Assembly (NCBI RefSeq): GCF_001270745.1
Contig: NZ_LFXL01000044.1
Location: 1 to 61,342, forward strand
Origin: Jiangella muralis
GTDB taxonomy: Bacteria; Actinomycetota; Actinomycetes; Jiangellales; Jiangellaceae
Length of the DNA: 61,342 nt
Direction: 5' to 3'
Shown: piece by piece, positions 1 through 8,412 of the stretch
Numbering within the stretch: the first letter of the stretch is position 1
Layout of the letters: every line of letters starts with the position of its first letter
The notes under the pieces: generated by a model
Told to the model about the DNA's origin: nothing
Seen by the model: only the letters and a program-made list of their open reading frames with translations
The model's database searches: none
Program-made: the position numbers and the translations under genes

Positions 1-150
1 CCGACCAGCGGCCCGATCGCGGTGCCGCCGGAGACGCTGGCGATCACGACGCCGACGGCGACCTTCCTGGCCTACAAGCGCAACGAGCTTGATCGGTTCT
101 CTCGCTGGGTCACAGACTGGGAGTTCCGCGAGTACAGCTACCACCTGTGA
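1..150 (+). CDS. glutamine synthetase-like protein, C-terminal fragment (runs off left edge)
   Basis: The frame is open from base 1 and ends with TGA at 148-150, giving the last 49 residues of a protein whose start lies outside the window. The tail has the pattern FLAYKRNELDRF followed by VTDWEFREYSYHL. This matches the extreme C-terminus of glutamine synthetase family enzymes, where a YKRxExxRF helix precedes a conserved T-D-W-E-x-x-E-Y end. No catalytic residues are inside the window. Those enzymes join ammonia to glutamate or, in paralogues, to other gamma-glutamyl acceptors. Which paralogue this is cannot be decided. Confidence 0.6.
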   Translation, partial: PTSGPIAVPPETLAITTPTATFLAYKRNELDRFSRWVTDWEFREYSYHL

Positions 151-438
151 CAACACGGTGACCCAACACGACCCAGGCGCTCCGCCGAGCCAACCGGTTC
201 GGCAGTTGCTCCGGGACCTGATCGCTCAGGGCGGTCGGCCAGGCAGCGTCCGCCGCTGTGCCGACGACCTGTGCGTTGGTTGCAGGTGGCCGATGTCGTG
301 TGGAACCGGGCCATATCGGCGGAGGTGAGGGACTTTGTATCGTAGCTCGGGCAGGCGACCAAGTCGCCGAACGCGCCTCGTAGGGCACAGCCTTGCAGGA
401 CACGCTCGGCAGCGGCTACTGCATTGCAGTGAGGGTCG

Positions 439-1353
439 TCACGCCGTAACGGCGTCAGGTCGGTCCTCGCCGACGACAGCAATGGCGGACGTCGCGCCGT
501 GGATCACGGCGTGACTGACTGAGCCGAGCAGCATCCCTTCGAACGCACCCCGGCCGCGTGTGCCGACCACGACCATCCCGGCATCTGCCGACGCCTCGAC
601 GAGTGTGACTTCTGCCGGACGGTCCTCGACGCGGGTCGTCACTGTGAGTTCCGGGTGGGATCTCCGCAACTGTCCTGCTGCAGACGCCGCAATCCGGTGT
701 GCCGAGGCACGCAGCTCGCGTGCGGCGACGGGCGCCACTTGGCGTCCGCCCGTCGACGTGACGACCTCCAAGGGCGCGGATGTCGTGGCGGCTCGGTCCG
801 CGGCGAAGGTCACGGCGGCTGTTGCTCCGGCGGACCCGTCAGTTCCGACGACGACGGGATGCTCCGGCCCGGCACGTCGGTCCACGGACTCATCTTTGAC
901 GACGATCACTGGGCAGTGTGCTCGGGCTGCGACGGCGAACGCGACGGAGCCGAGGAGCGCGCCGGTGACGCGGCCGTAGCCGCGGCTGCCGAGGACAACC
1001 ACCGCGGCGTCGTTGCTGGCTTCGGTGAGAGCCCGTGACGGACTGGTCACCTCGGTGGCGCCGACGACCCAGCGCCCGGGAAAGGCAGCGTGGGCTTCGA
1101 CCACCCCCCGAGCGGTCACTTCCTCGGCGGCCTCCAGCGCGCCCGGATCGCGACGGAGGAGCCCTGGTCCGGGTTCGGTGGTCATTCCGGGGTAGTTGGC
1201 GGCGAAGAGCACGAGCAGCGGTGCGCCTCGTTGAGCCGCTTCCTCTGCGCCCCATGCCAGAGCGACGCGGCTGTGCTCCTTGCCGTTGTAGCCGACCACA
1301 ACGGCTCCTCGCGGATGGCGTCTTCCCGACCACGCACCCACCTCGATGTACAT
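439..1353 (-). CDS. universal stress protein, tandem UspA domains
   Basis: This 304-residue protein has two UspA domains (about residues 17-150 and 165-300). Each carries the ATP-binding signature G-x2-G-x9-G-S: GSRG...GS in the first and GTRG...GS in the second. Tandem Usp proteins of this size are typical of Actinobacteria, where they bind ATP in the cytosol and are induced by hypoxia, stationary phase and other stress. I chose the ATG at 1353 because an AGGGGG box lies 7 bases upstream; an in-frame TTG sits directly before it. A second tandem Usp gene follows upstream in the same orientation. Family confidence is high; the exact stress role is inferred. Confidence 0.93.
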   Translation of the reverse strand: MYIEVGAWSGRRHPRGAVVVGYNGKEHSRVALAWGAEEAAQRGAPLLVLFAANYPGMTTEPGPGLLRRDPGALEAAEEVTARGVVEAHAAFPGRWVVGATEVTSPSRALTEASNDAAVVVLGSRGYGRVTGALLGSVAFAVAARAHCPVIVVKDESVDRRAGPEHPVVVGTDGSAGATAAVTFAADRAATTSAPLEVVTSTGGRQVAPVAARELRASAHRIAASAAGQLRRSHPELTVTTRVEDRPAEVTLVEASADAGMVVVGTRGRGAFEGMLLGSVSHAVIHGATSAIAVVGEDRPDAVTA

Positions 1354-1680
1354 CAATCAGCCCCCTGGCGGTTTCTCGCTCGCAACCACGTCGGTAGGTA
1401 CTAAAAGGGTCGCTACGCACCTGACACGCCGGGCCCGACTCGACCCCATTGACGACGCGGACTCGGCGGCTGCGGTACCTCATTGTCCCAACGCGGCACG
1501 CCCAGCCCGGCGACGAGTCGAAGACCATCTCCATGCACGGGTAGGCGAGCATCCTCGAACTTAGTGACGATGCTCTTGCGTGATACGGACACGCGCCGCC
1601 CCTCGGAGCACCCCGGGGGCCGGAGGCAGTTGTTCGTCCGCCACCGGTGGGCGACGGGCGTCGTCGGCCTAGCAGTCGAA
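1354..1680. other. 327-base gene-free spacer between the two usp genes
   Basis: I see no credible coding region here; the open frames lack a ribosome binding site or family resemblance. The side near 1354 must carry the ribosome binding site and promoter of the first usp gene, but I do not see a convincing -35/-10 pair or a DosR-like palindrome. Confidence 0.5.
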
Positions 1681-2565
1681 TCACACACCAGGAGCGTCGC
1701 GTACGACGACGACCGGGCGCTTGGCGCCGTGGAGCACCGAGCGGCTGACGGAACCCAGCAGCATGCTGCGGACCTGGCCCCGTCCTCGCGAGCCGACGAC
1801 GATCATTGCTGCGTCCTGGCCGGCGTCGACCAGCACATCGGCGGGATGGCCGGCATCGGTCCGGACGGTGACCGCGACGTCGGAACCGACGGTTTCGCGT
1901 GCTCGGTCGATCGCCTCCGCTACGAGATTCTCAGCGTGGCGGTGCTCCGCTCCTGTCGCCTTCACGAGCGCGTCTGGTTCGAAGGCTCGCACTGACAGTG
2001 CCCGGCCGTGATAGGCGTTCAGCGCCACGACCTTGGCCGATCTGCGACTCGCTTCGATGAGCGCGAACCGAACGGCGGCGTCGCTCTCGGCCGAGCCGTC
2101 GACGCCGACGACGATCGATCCGTCGTCCGGCCTCGTGTTCGGTGGCACGACTACCGTGGGGCGAGGTGATTGGACGGCGACTCGGCCGCTCACCGAACCG
2201 AGCGCGAATGCGCCGAAGGTGTTGAGCCCGCGCGTGCCGGCGACAATGAGTGTGGCGTTGCGTGCCACGTCCAGGATCGCATCGACCGGGTGTTTGAGCA
2301 TCAGGAACGTCTCGGCGCTGACGTCCGGTGCAAGGTCCTTGACCCGTTGCCGAGCCTTCTCCAGGATGTCCTCGGCGTTGACGAGCAGGTCGTCGGACGG
2401 TGGAAGGACGGCGACGTCGCTGAAGGGCACTAACGCGACTGGCATGAACAGGCCGTGCACGACGAGCAGTTTCGAACCGCGCAACTCGGCCTCGGCCGTG
2501 GCCCAGCCCAGAGCGACACCGCTGTCGGGCGAGCCATCGACACCGACAGCGATGTGGTTGATCAT
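1681..2565 (-). CDS. universal stress protein, tandem UspA domains
   Basis: This second tandem Usp protein has 294 residues and starts MINHIAVGVDGSPDS, the usual UspA opening strand. Both halves keep the G-x2-G-x9-G-S nucleotide loop (GTRG...GS and GSRG...GS). The ATG at 2565 has GGAG 7 bases upstream. It is a paralogue of the gene at 439-1353 and points the same way, with 327 bases between them. Probable role: cytosolic ATP-binding stress protein. The neighbourhood (DksA-like protein, PorG, CtaD, Gap) fits an energy-stress or hypoxia response, which is inference. Confidence 0.94.
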   Translation of the reverse strand: MINHIAVGVDGSPDSGVALGWATAEAELRGSKLLVVHGLFMPVALVPFSDVAVLPPSDDLLVNAEDILEKARQRVKDLAPDVSAETFLMLKHPVDAILDVARNATLIVAGTRGLNTFGAFALGSVSGRVAVQSPRPTVVVPPNTRPDDGSIVVGVDGSAESDAAVRFALIEASRRSAKVVALNAYHGRALSVRAFEPDALVKATGAEHRHAENLVAEAIDRARETVGSDVAVTVRTDAGHPADVLVDAGQDAAMIVVGSRGRGQVRSMLLGSVSRSVLHGAKRPVVVVRDAPGV

Positions 2566-2723
2566 CTTCTGACTCCGATCATTCGTGAGCGGTCAGCTCG
2601 AGTGCTCGGAGACGATGTGCTCGAGCTGGCGGACGAACCGCAGCGATTCGTCGTGGCCTGGGGCGGGATGACTGTCCTGCCGTGGAGCGTGAATCAGCGG
2701 GACCAGCTCGTCCAGCGGCGTCC

Positions 2724-2752
2724 GGGACCGTGATACCGATTGGTCCCTTTTT
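2724..2752 (+). terminator. inverted repeat GGGACC-N12-GGTCCC followed by a T run
   Basis: GGGACC (2724-2729) and GGTCCC (2742-2747) form a perfect 6-bp inverted repeat with a 12-base loop, followed by TTTTTG on the plus strand. It lies between the end of the PIG-L gene and the second usp gene. It could be a weak intrinsic terminator or a protein-binding palindrome. No plus-strand gene reads into it, so the role is unclear. Confidence 0.3.
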
Positions 2753-2770
2753 GTCGATGTCGCTCGGTGG

Positions 2771-3421
2771 TCAAATCTGTCGGGCGTAGACCGGCGTGAC
2801 GGAGCGCTCGGCCCGGAGCACGATCAGCCGCTCCTGAGGGTCCTGACGCTCCAGCCAGCGGCTGCGCAACGGGTCGTCGGTGGGCAGCCCGGTGTGGCAC
2901 GCGATGGCGCGGCGTTGCCTGCCGCGGTCGACGTCGACAACCACGACTTGGTGGCCGCGTCCGGCTTCCGATGGGCGGATGGTCCAGGCGTAGAGTGTGC
3001 TGCCGTGCTTGGCGGCGGCCCGGAAGGCGGCACTCATCGTGGCGACGTGGTCCGGATGTGCGTCGGCGCCGGTCGCATCGATCGTCAGGAACGCGTCCGT
3101 TCCGGCGGCTGCAGTGAGGATCTCGTCTGTGAGCTCGTCGGCGCTGGCGGCGGCGAGTGTGGTCAGGGCGTGGTCGAGCAACGTCACGTCCTCGGCGCCT
3201 AGGTGGCGGGCGGCTGCGCCGAGGTCGCGTGCCCGGTCGAGGCGCAGACGTGGGCCACTGTCGGGTCGCCGGCCGTGGGTGAGGCACAGGATATGGACTG
3301 ATGTTCCGGCGCCGGCGAAGGCACCGATCACACCACCCAGCGCGAACGTCGCATCGTAGGGATGTGCGCAGACGACGAGCAGCCGCCGGACCGCGGGCAC
3401 GGGCTTCGCGAACTTCCTCAT
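2771..3421 (-). CDS. PIG-L (MshB/LmbE-like) deacetylase-family protein with altered active-site motif
   Basis: This 216-residue protein starts at ATG 3421, which overlaps the stop of the upstream DksA-like gene as ATGA, so translation is probably coupled. It has the PIG-L layout: a Rossmann-like strand ending in the zinc motif near residue 19, and a second metal-site motif HPDH after GAD. PIG-L enzymes hydrolyse N-acetyl groups on sugar conjugates such as GlcNAc-inositol. The usual AHPDDE is AHPYDA here: the metal-binding His and Asp remain, but the Asp that serves as catalytic base is Tyr and the following Glu is Ala. It may be a divergent or inactive member. The fold is confident; activity is uncertain. 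Confidence 0.8.
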   Translation of the reverse strand: MRKFAKPVPAVRRLLVVCAHPYDATFALGGVIGAFAGAGTSVHILCLTHGRRPDSGPRLRLDRARDLGAAARHLGAEDVTLLDHALTTLAAASADELTDEILTAAAGTDAFLTIDATGADAHPDHVATMSAAFRAAAKHGSTLYAWTIRPSEAGRGHQVVVVDVDRGRQRRAIACHTGLPTDDPLRSRWLERQDPQERLIVLRAERSVTPVYARQI

Positions 3422-3804
3422 GCTGACGGGTCGCCTCTCTCCACTTCGTGTGCGAATTGGCATGTCATGCAAAGTCGGACCATCGGCAGCGCTTGCAGCC
3501 TTTCCATTGGAATAATCGTGCCGCACTCTTGGCATCGTCCGTAACGGTTGGACGCTATGCGGTTCAGTGCGGCGTCGATATCGGCCAACGCCACAGCTGC
3601 CGCTGCTCTCAATTCCAAAGTCACCTGGCTCAGCGCATCATTCGTTATCCGTGCTGCGCCGGTCCCTGTGGTGGTATCGAGAGTCTTCAGCTGTTCGGTC
3701 CGAAATCGTCGCTGGTGCCTGAGATCTGCGCGTATCGCGTGTAGGTAAGCGGCGATGCCGGAGCGCCGTGCGCGCTTCGGTGCGGCATGTTCGATCGCTG
3801 TCAC
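3418..3804 (-). CDS. DksA/TraR-type C4 zinc-finger protein
   Basis: This 128-residue protein pairs a helical N-terminal part rich in Arg, Gln and Glu (about 1-85) with a C-terminal zinc finger C-x2-C-x17-C-x2-C (CQEC...CMTC). Phrases such as ID-x-AL-x-RI and RYGRC...CG are typical of the DksA/TraR superfamily, which acts in the RNA polymerase secondary channel. The acidic DxxDxA tip of E. coli DksA is not evident. I chose GTG at 3804 because AAAGGA lies 6 bases upstream; the frame stays open further upstream without a ribosome site. Its stop overlaps the start of the PIG-L gene. Confidence 0.85.
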   Translation of the reverse strand: MTAIEHAAPKRARRSGIAAYLHAIRADLRHQRRFRTEQLKTLDTTTGTGAARITNDALSQVTLELRAAAAVALADIDAALNRIASNRYGRCQECGTIIPMERLQALPMVRLCMTCQFAHEVERGDPSA

Positions 3805-4218
3805 AGATGATCCTTTATTGCGTTGCGTAAAACCCGGTTGCGGGAGGCTTCCAAACGGAAGCCCCTGTCGCACCAGTGGCGACTCTGCCCATCAGGTGCT
3901 CGTTGGACGCGAGCAAGACCTCACAGTTCGTGGCGGTCCCTCGGCCTGCCTTCTCTACTCGAGGTCCGAGTACATCTACCATTCACTATGCAGTCATTCA
4001 TGCATCGATGGAAGGGTCGGTGTCGGCGAACGTTCAGCCACTGTCATTGCCGAGTTGCGGCAACGTTGACGCTGCGCCGGCACACGGGACCGCGGGACAG
4101 TTGAACCCTGCGGGGAGATGGGCACGAGTTTGGCACGACGAACCCGTTCCGCGGCGGTCAGGAACGCCATGAGCGCGTCGTGGAGTCTGCTCGCCTCGAT
4201 GGCGCAGGTGTGGCCCTT
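3805..4218. other. 414-base region without a recognisable gene
   Basis: The region lies between the start of the DksA-like gene and the end of ctaD, both leftward. It should hold the promoter of the DksA-like gene and any terminator for the ctaD operon. I found no convincing coding region, RNA gene or strong hairpin. Confidence 0.5.
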
Positions 4219-5943
4219 TCAGTTCCGCTCCTCGCCCACGTCAGGCGGGCCGAGAGCCTGGGTGAGCGGCCCGGCATCGGCCGGCTTGCGCTCGGCCGTG
4301 GCGGTCACTTCTGGGTACTTGAGGTCGAACGCGGGCCGCTCGCTGCGCACCCGCGGCAGCGACGTGAAGTTGTGCCGCGGCGGCGGGCAGGAGGGGGCCC
4401 ACTCCAGCGAGTTGCCGAAGCCCCAGGGGTCGTCGACCTCGACCTTGGGCGCGAGCCGGGTCTGCCAGACGTTCCACAGGAACGGCAGCGTCGACGCGGC
4501 CAGCACGAACGCGAACACCGACGAGAACTGGTTGAGGAACGTGAAACCGTCCTCGGGCGCGTAGTTGGAGTAGCGACGCGGGAAGCCCTCGACGCCCAGC
4601 CAGTGCTGCACCATGAACGTGCCGTGGAACCCGATGAACAACAGCCAGAAATGGATCTTGCCGAGGCGTTCGTTCAGCATGCGGCCGGTGAACTTGGGCC
4701 ACCAGAAATAGAACCCGGAGAACATCGCGAACACGACCGTGCCGAACACCACGTAATGGAAGTGCGCCACCACGAAATAGCTGTCGGACACCTGGAAGTC
4801 CAGCGGCGGCGACGCCAGGATCACACCGGTCATCCCGCCGAACAGGAACGTCACGAGGAACCCGAGAGCGAACAGCATCGGCGTCTCGAACGTGATCGAC
4901 CCGCGCCACATGGTCCCGATCCAGGCGAAGAACTTCAACCCCGTCGGGATGGCGATGAGCATGCTCATGGCCGCGAAGAACGGCAGGTTCACCGCCCCGG
5001 TGACGAACATGTGGTGCGCCCACACCGACACCGACAGCATCGCGATGGCCAGCGTCGCGAACACCAGGCCCTTGTAACCGAACAAGGGTTTTCGGCTGAA
5101 CACCGGTATGACCTCGGTGATGATGCCGAAGAACGGCAACGCGATGATGTAGACCTCGGGATGGCCGAAGAACCAGAACAGGTGCTGCCACAGGACCGCG
5201 CCGCCGACCGACGGGTCGAAGATATGGGTACCGAGGTTCCGGTCGGCGAACATCGCGAACAGCGCGGCCGCCAGCAGCGGAAACGCGATCAACACCATGA
5301 TGCTGGTGATCATGATGTTCCACGTAAAGATCGGCATCCGGAACATCGTCATCCCGGGCGCGCGCATGCACACGATCGTCGTGATGAAGTTGACCGCGCC
5401 GAAGATGGTGCCGAAACCGCTCATCGCCAGGCCGGCCACCCACAGGTCGCCGCCGACGCTGGGACTGAACACGGTGTTGTGCAGCGGCGCGTAGGCGAAC
5501 CAGCCGAAGTCGGCCGCACCGCCCGGGGTGATGAAGCCGGCGCAGACGATCAGCCCGCCGAACACGAACAGGTAGAAGCTGAACATGTTCAGCCGCGGGA
5601 ACGCGACGTCGGGCGCACCGATCTGCAGCGGCACGATGATGTTGCCGAAGCCGATGAACAGCGGTGTCGCGAACAGCAGCAGCATGATCGTGCCGTGCAT
5701 GGTGAACAGCTGGTTGTACAGCTGGTCGCTGACCACCTGGCGGCCCGGCGAGAACAACTCGGCCCGGATCAGCACCGCCAGCACCCCGGCGAACAGGAAG
5801 AACCCGAACGACGCGATCAGGTACATGTACCCGATGACCTTGTGATCGGTGGACGTCATCCACCGGACGACCACGTTGCCCTTCCGCCTCGGCCTGACAA
5901 CTCCAGTGCGCGCGGCCGCGGTCCGCTCCAGGAACGTGGTCAC
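4219..5943 (-). CDS. ctaD: cytochrome c oxidase subunit I (aa3 type)
   Basis: The 574-residue protein is the catalytic heme-copper subunit of terminal oxidase, a 12-helix membrane protein that reduces O2 and pumps protons. Visible landmarks are the heme-a ligand in [11 protein letters not shown], the crosslinked His-Tyr in GHPEVYI, the two CuB histidines in [10 protein letters not shown], and the paired heme histidines in [10 protein letters not shown]. The start is GTG at 5943, overlapping the previous stop as GTGA, with a GAAGG-like site just upstream. Subunits II and III are not adjacent, so this is probably a lone second copy of subunit I. It ends an operon with gap, porG and a porA fragment. 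Confidence 0.97.
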   Translation of the reverse strand: MTTFLERTAAARTGVVRPRRKGNVVVRWMTSTDHKVIGYMYLIASFGFFLFAGVLAVLIRAELFSPGRQVVSDQLYNQLFTMHGTIMLLLFATPLFIGFGNIIVPLQIGAPDVAFPRLNMFSFYLFVFGGLIVCAGFITPGGAADFGWFAYAPLHNTVFSPSVGGDLWVAGLAMSGFGTIFGAVNFITTIVCMRAPGMTMFRMPIFTWNIMITSIMVLIAFPLLAAALFAMFADRNLGTHIFDPSVGGAVLWQHLFWFFGHPEVYIIALPFFGIITEVIPVFSRKPLFGYKGLVFATLAIAMLSVSVWAHHMFVTGAVNLPFFAAMSMLIAIPTGLKFFAWIGTMWRGSITFETPMLFALGFLVTFLFGGMTGVILASPPLDFQVSDSYFVVAHFHYVVFGTVVFAMFSGFYFWWPKFTGRMLNERLGKIHFWLLFIGFHGTFMVQHWLGVEGFPRRYSNYAPEDGFTFLNQFSSVFAFVLAASTLPFLWNVWQTRLAPKVEVDDPWGFGNSLEWAPSCPPPRHNFTSLPRVRSERPAFDLKYPEVTATAERKPADAGPLTQALGPPDVGEERN

Positions 5944-6107
5944 CCTTCGCTCCCGCCCTCGTCCAACGGCGTCTGCGGATACGCGTTGGGCAGAGGTGCC
6001 TCGACGAGGTGCGCCTGCAGCGAGATCGGATGAGCACAGACGACCTCCGGCCGGCGCGCCGTCGCGGCGGCAGCGATCGCCATCGAATCCGCAATCCGCT
6101 CACGCAT
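5940..6107 (-). pseudogene. porA: 2-oxoacid:ferredoxin oxidoreductase alpha subunit, N-terminal fragment
   Basis: The frame of 55 codons starts at ATG 6107, overlapping the end of porG by 8 bases as ATGCGTGA, a normal operon junction. The first 38 residues, including [18 protein letters not shown], match the start of the alpha subunit of pyruvate/2-oxoacid:ferredoxin oxidoreductase, normally several hundred residues. After that, the tail [17 protein letters not shown] does not resemble PorA and runs straight into the GTGA start of ctaD. The simplest reading is an internal deletion that joined the head of porA to the tail of a gene once upstream of ctaD. No beta subunit is present, so no active enzyme can come from this locus alone. 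Confidence 0.75.
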
Positions 6108-6681
6108 GAGTGGTGCTCCCGTTAGCGGCTCGGAGCAGGTCATGGGCCTCGGTGGCCGCCGCCGCGCTGCCCTCGACGAGCCTGCCGAACCGGCCGCGGA
6201 TGGCCGCAACGACCGACTCGAGCGAGACCACGCCGGTGAGCGCCGCAAACGCGCCGAGCATCGCCGCGGTCGGCACCGGCCGGCCGGTGTGCCGCATGGC
6301 CAGCTGGCTCGCCGGCACGACGGCGACGTGCCGGGGCGGGTGCCACCGGGCCTGTTCGGTCTGCCCGAGCTCGGGCAGACCGAGCTCGGAGTTCAGCAGC
6401 AGGTAGCCGTTGCGTTTCAGCCCGCCGAACACATCCACCTCGGACAGCAGGGTGGTGTCCTGCACGATCAGCGCGTCCGGATCCATCACCGGTTCGTTCC
6501 GCCGGATCGCCACATCCGCGATCCGGCAGAACGCCATCACCGGCGCGCCGGCTCGCCCGGAGCCGAAGGCCCGCGAGGCCTGAGTGTGGCGACCCTCGAC
6601 GAGGGCGGCCATCGAGCGCAGCTCGGCCGCCGTGACGACCTCGCCCCGGCCGCCTCGCCCGTGTATCCGTATCTGGAACAT
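6100..6681 (-). CDS. porG: 2-oxoacid:ferredoxin oxidoreductase gamma subunit (divergent)
   Basis: The 193-residue protein begins MFQIRIHGRGG, the usual start of PorG subunits, and keeps GAPVMAFCRI and PDALIVQD. ATG 6681 has a GAAGGG site 7 bases upstream; the open frame extends further but without support. In the complete complex, gamma binds CoA or supports the TPP/Fe-S core that converts pyruvate to acetyl-CoA and reduced ferredoxin. Two normally strict motifs differ: GRGGQG-VVTAAEL is GRGGRGEVVTAAEL, and FPSFGSERTGAP is SRAFGSGRAGAP. Together with the broken porA next door, this suggests loss of selection. It lies 14 bases after gap and probably shares its transcript. Confidence 0.8.
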   Translation of the reverse strand: MFQIRIHGRGGRGEVVTAAELRSMAALVEGRHTQASRAFGSGRAGAPVMAFCRIADVAIRRNEPVMDPDALIVQDTTLLSEVDVFGGLKRNGYLLLNSELGLPELGQTEQARWHPPRHVAVVPASQLAMRHTGRPVPTAAMLGAFAALTGVVSLESVVAAIRGRFGRLVEGSAAAATEAHDLLRAANGSTTHA

Positions 6682-6695
6682 CGGCGTGCCCTTCG

Positions 6696-7697
6696 TCAGA
6701 GACGGTCGGCCATGTACTCCGTGAGGTCGGCGAGCCGGGCCGAGAACGCCCACTCGTTGTCGTACCAGCCGAACACTTTCACCAGGTCACCGCTGGCCTC
6801 GGTCAAGCTCGCGTCGAACACGCACGAGGCGGGGTCACCGATGATGTCGCGTGACACGATCGGTCGCGTCGTGTAGGCGAGGATCCCGGCAAGCGGGGCG
6901 GTCGTGGCGGCCGCCTCGAACGCGGCGTTCACGTCTGCCACCGTCACGGCCCGGTCCAGGACGACTGCGAGGTCGACCAGGGAGCCGACCTCGACCGGCA
7001 CTCGCAGCGACAGGCCGTCCAGCTGGCCAGCCATCTCGGGAATGACGAGGCCGACGGAGCGGGCGGCGCCTGTGCTGGTGGGGATGATGTTCACGGCAGC
7101 CGACCGGGCCCGGCGTAAGTCCTTGTGCGGGCTGTCGAGCAGCCGCTGGTCACCGGTGTAAGCGTGGATCGTGGTCATGAAGCCCTTCGTGATGCCGAAG
7201 CTGTCGTGCAGGACCTTGACCATCGGCACGACACAATTGGTCGTGCAGGAAGCGTTCGACACGACGTCATGGGCGCGCGGGTCGTAGACGCCCTCGTTGA
7301 CTCCCATGACGACCGTCGCATCGACACCCTTGCCCGGTGCGGAGAGCAGCACCTTGCGCGCGCCGGCCTTCAGGTGTGCGGCCGCTTCGTCGCGGGTGCG
7401 GAATCTGCCGCTGGCCTCGACGACGATGTCGACCCCGAGCTCCCCCCACGGCAACCGGTCCGGCTCGCGCTGCGAGAGCACAGCGATCTGGTGCCGGTCG
7501 ACGGTCAGCGACGTGTCGTCGTGGTCGACGGTCTGGGCAAGACGCCCGTAGGTGGAGTCGTAGGCCAGCAGGTGCGCCAGCGTCTCGGCGTCGGTGATGT
7601 CGTTGACGGCGACCACATCGATGTCCCGGTCCAAGACGTTGCGGAGGTAGGTCCGACCGATCCGGCCGAACCCGTTGATACCCACGCGTACAGTCAT
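6696..7697 (-). CDS. gap: type I glyceraldehyde-3-phosphate dehydrogenase
   Basis: The 333-residue enzyme has the NAD-binding start VGINGFGRIGR, the catalytic SNASCTTNC with Cys151 as nucleophile, and the C-terminal WYDNEWAFSARLADL motif. It oxidises glyceraldehyde 3-phosphate to 1,3-bisphosphoglycerate in glycolysis. ATG 7697 follows a GGAGG box (ACGGAGGCCACC). It is the first gene of an apparent leftward operon with porG, the porA fragment and ctaD. A gap gene away from pgk and tpi suggests a condition-specific second copy, which I infer from context only. Confidence 0.96.
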   Translation of the reverse strand: MTVRVGINGFGRIGRTYLRNVLDRDIDVVAVNDITDAETLAHLLAYDSTYGRLAQTVDHDDTSLTVDRHQIAVLSQREPDRLPWGELGVDIVVEASGRFRTRDEAAAHLKAGARKVLLSAPGKGVDATVVMGVNEGVYDPRAHDVVSNASCTTNCVVPMVKVLHDSFGITKGFMTTIHAYTGDQRLLDSPHKDLRRARSAAVNIIPTSTGAARSVGLVIPEMAGQLDGLSLRVPVEVGSLVDLAVVLDRAVTVADVNAAFEAAATTAPLAGILAYTTRPIVSRDIIGDPASCVFDASLTEASGDLVKVFGWYDNEWAFSARLADLTEYMADRL

Positions 7698-7836
7698 GGT
7701 GGCCTCCGTGTCGCAATGGTCCTACAACCAGCCTCGGCACCTGCACCGGGCGGAAAAAGAGCCCAAGGTCCCGAGTCAGTGGGCCGACAGGACATCCGTC
7801 TCGTGATCAGGCATCAGTTATCGGGTCGTGGTGGAA

Positions 7837-8196
7837 TCATGTGAGCAGGAATCGAAGCCAGCGACGGTAGCGGCGAATGACATAGGGCGAACTGAATGCG
7901 ACGACCGCAAGCAGCAGGACCAACCCCCGGCCACCGAGCATCGCATCAAACCCGACGACCGCTACCGCGGCAACGCCACTACCGAGCGAATGGGTTCCCA
8001 CCATCCGCCACATTTCGCCCGGCATCGAATCGGTATAGTCCGGGCCGAGTCTGAGCAACGCCACTACGCCCACACCGATGGTTGCGAGCGCGAAAAGCAC
8101 CAGCATTGCCGATGCCGACCGCGCGAAGGCTGCCGAGGCACCCACAACGCCCAGCACCCCACACAATGTCAACCAGACAATCTGATAAACCTTCAC
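7837..8196 (-). CDS. small hydrophobic membrane protein
   Basis: About 119 residues with three to four hydrophobic segments: VYQIVWLTLCGVLGVVGA near the start, a second around 25-45, a third (VAAVAVVGFDAML) and a fourth (LVLLLAVVAF), ending in a basic RRYRRWLRF tail. The start is uncertain: the frame opens with TTG 8211, followed by GTG codons at 8199 and 8196. I use 8196, which gives VKVYQIVWL, a normal membrane-protein start. I do not recognise a family and give no function. It lies between gap and the PucR regulator. Confidence 0.55.
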   Translation of the reverse strand: MKVYQIVWLTLCGVLGVVGASAAFARSASAMLVLFALATIGVGVVALLRLGPDYTDSMPGEMWRMVGTHSLGSGVAAVAVVGFDAMLGGRGLVLLLAVVAFSSPYVIRRYRRWLRFLLT

Positions 8197-8412
8197 CACG
8201 CCACCCGCCAAGCCCGATCAAGGACTTCTCGATCCGATCGATGTGAATGTGCGGCGCAGCTTCATCGATGCGTGACCGGCACAGCACTTCACCTTTAGAG
8301 TGCCGTAGAAGGTGTTCGGCGACTATTCCCATCGCCAGCCGAAATCAGGCCATCCTGATTGCCGACCGTCAGCAACCGCGTCCTTCGGGAGAGGACGGAA
8401 ACCCGCGCTGGT

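Noticed and set aside
2724..2747. DosR-type box GGGACC-N12-GGTCCC
   Set aside because: The half-sites and spacing do not fit the DosR consensus, and no similar element was seen before the other stress genes; a weak terminator is as likely.
4180..6033. Open frame of 617 codons on the plus strand
   Set aside because: It is antisense to ctaD, whose heme and copper ligands are all visible.
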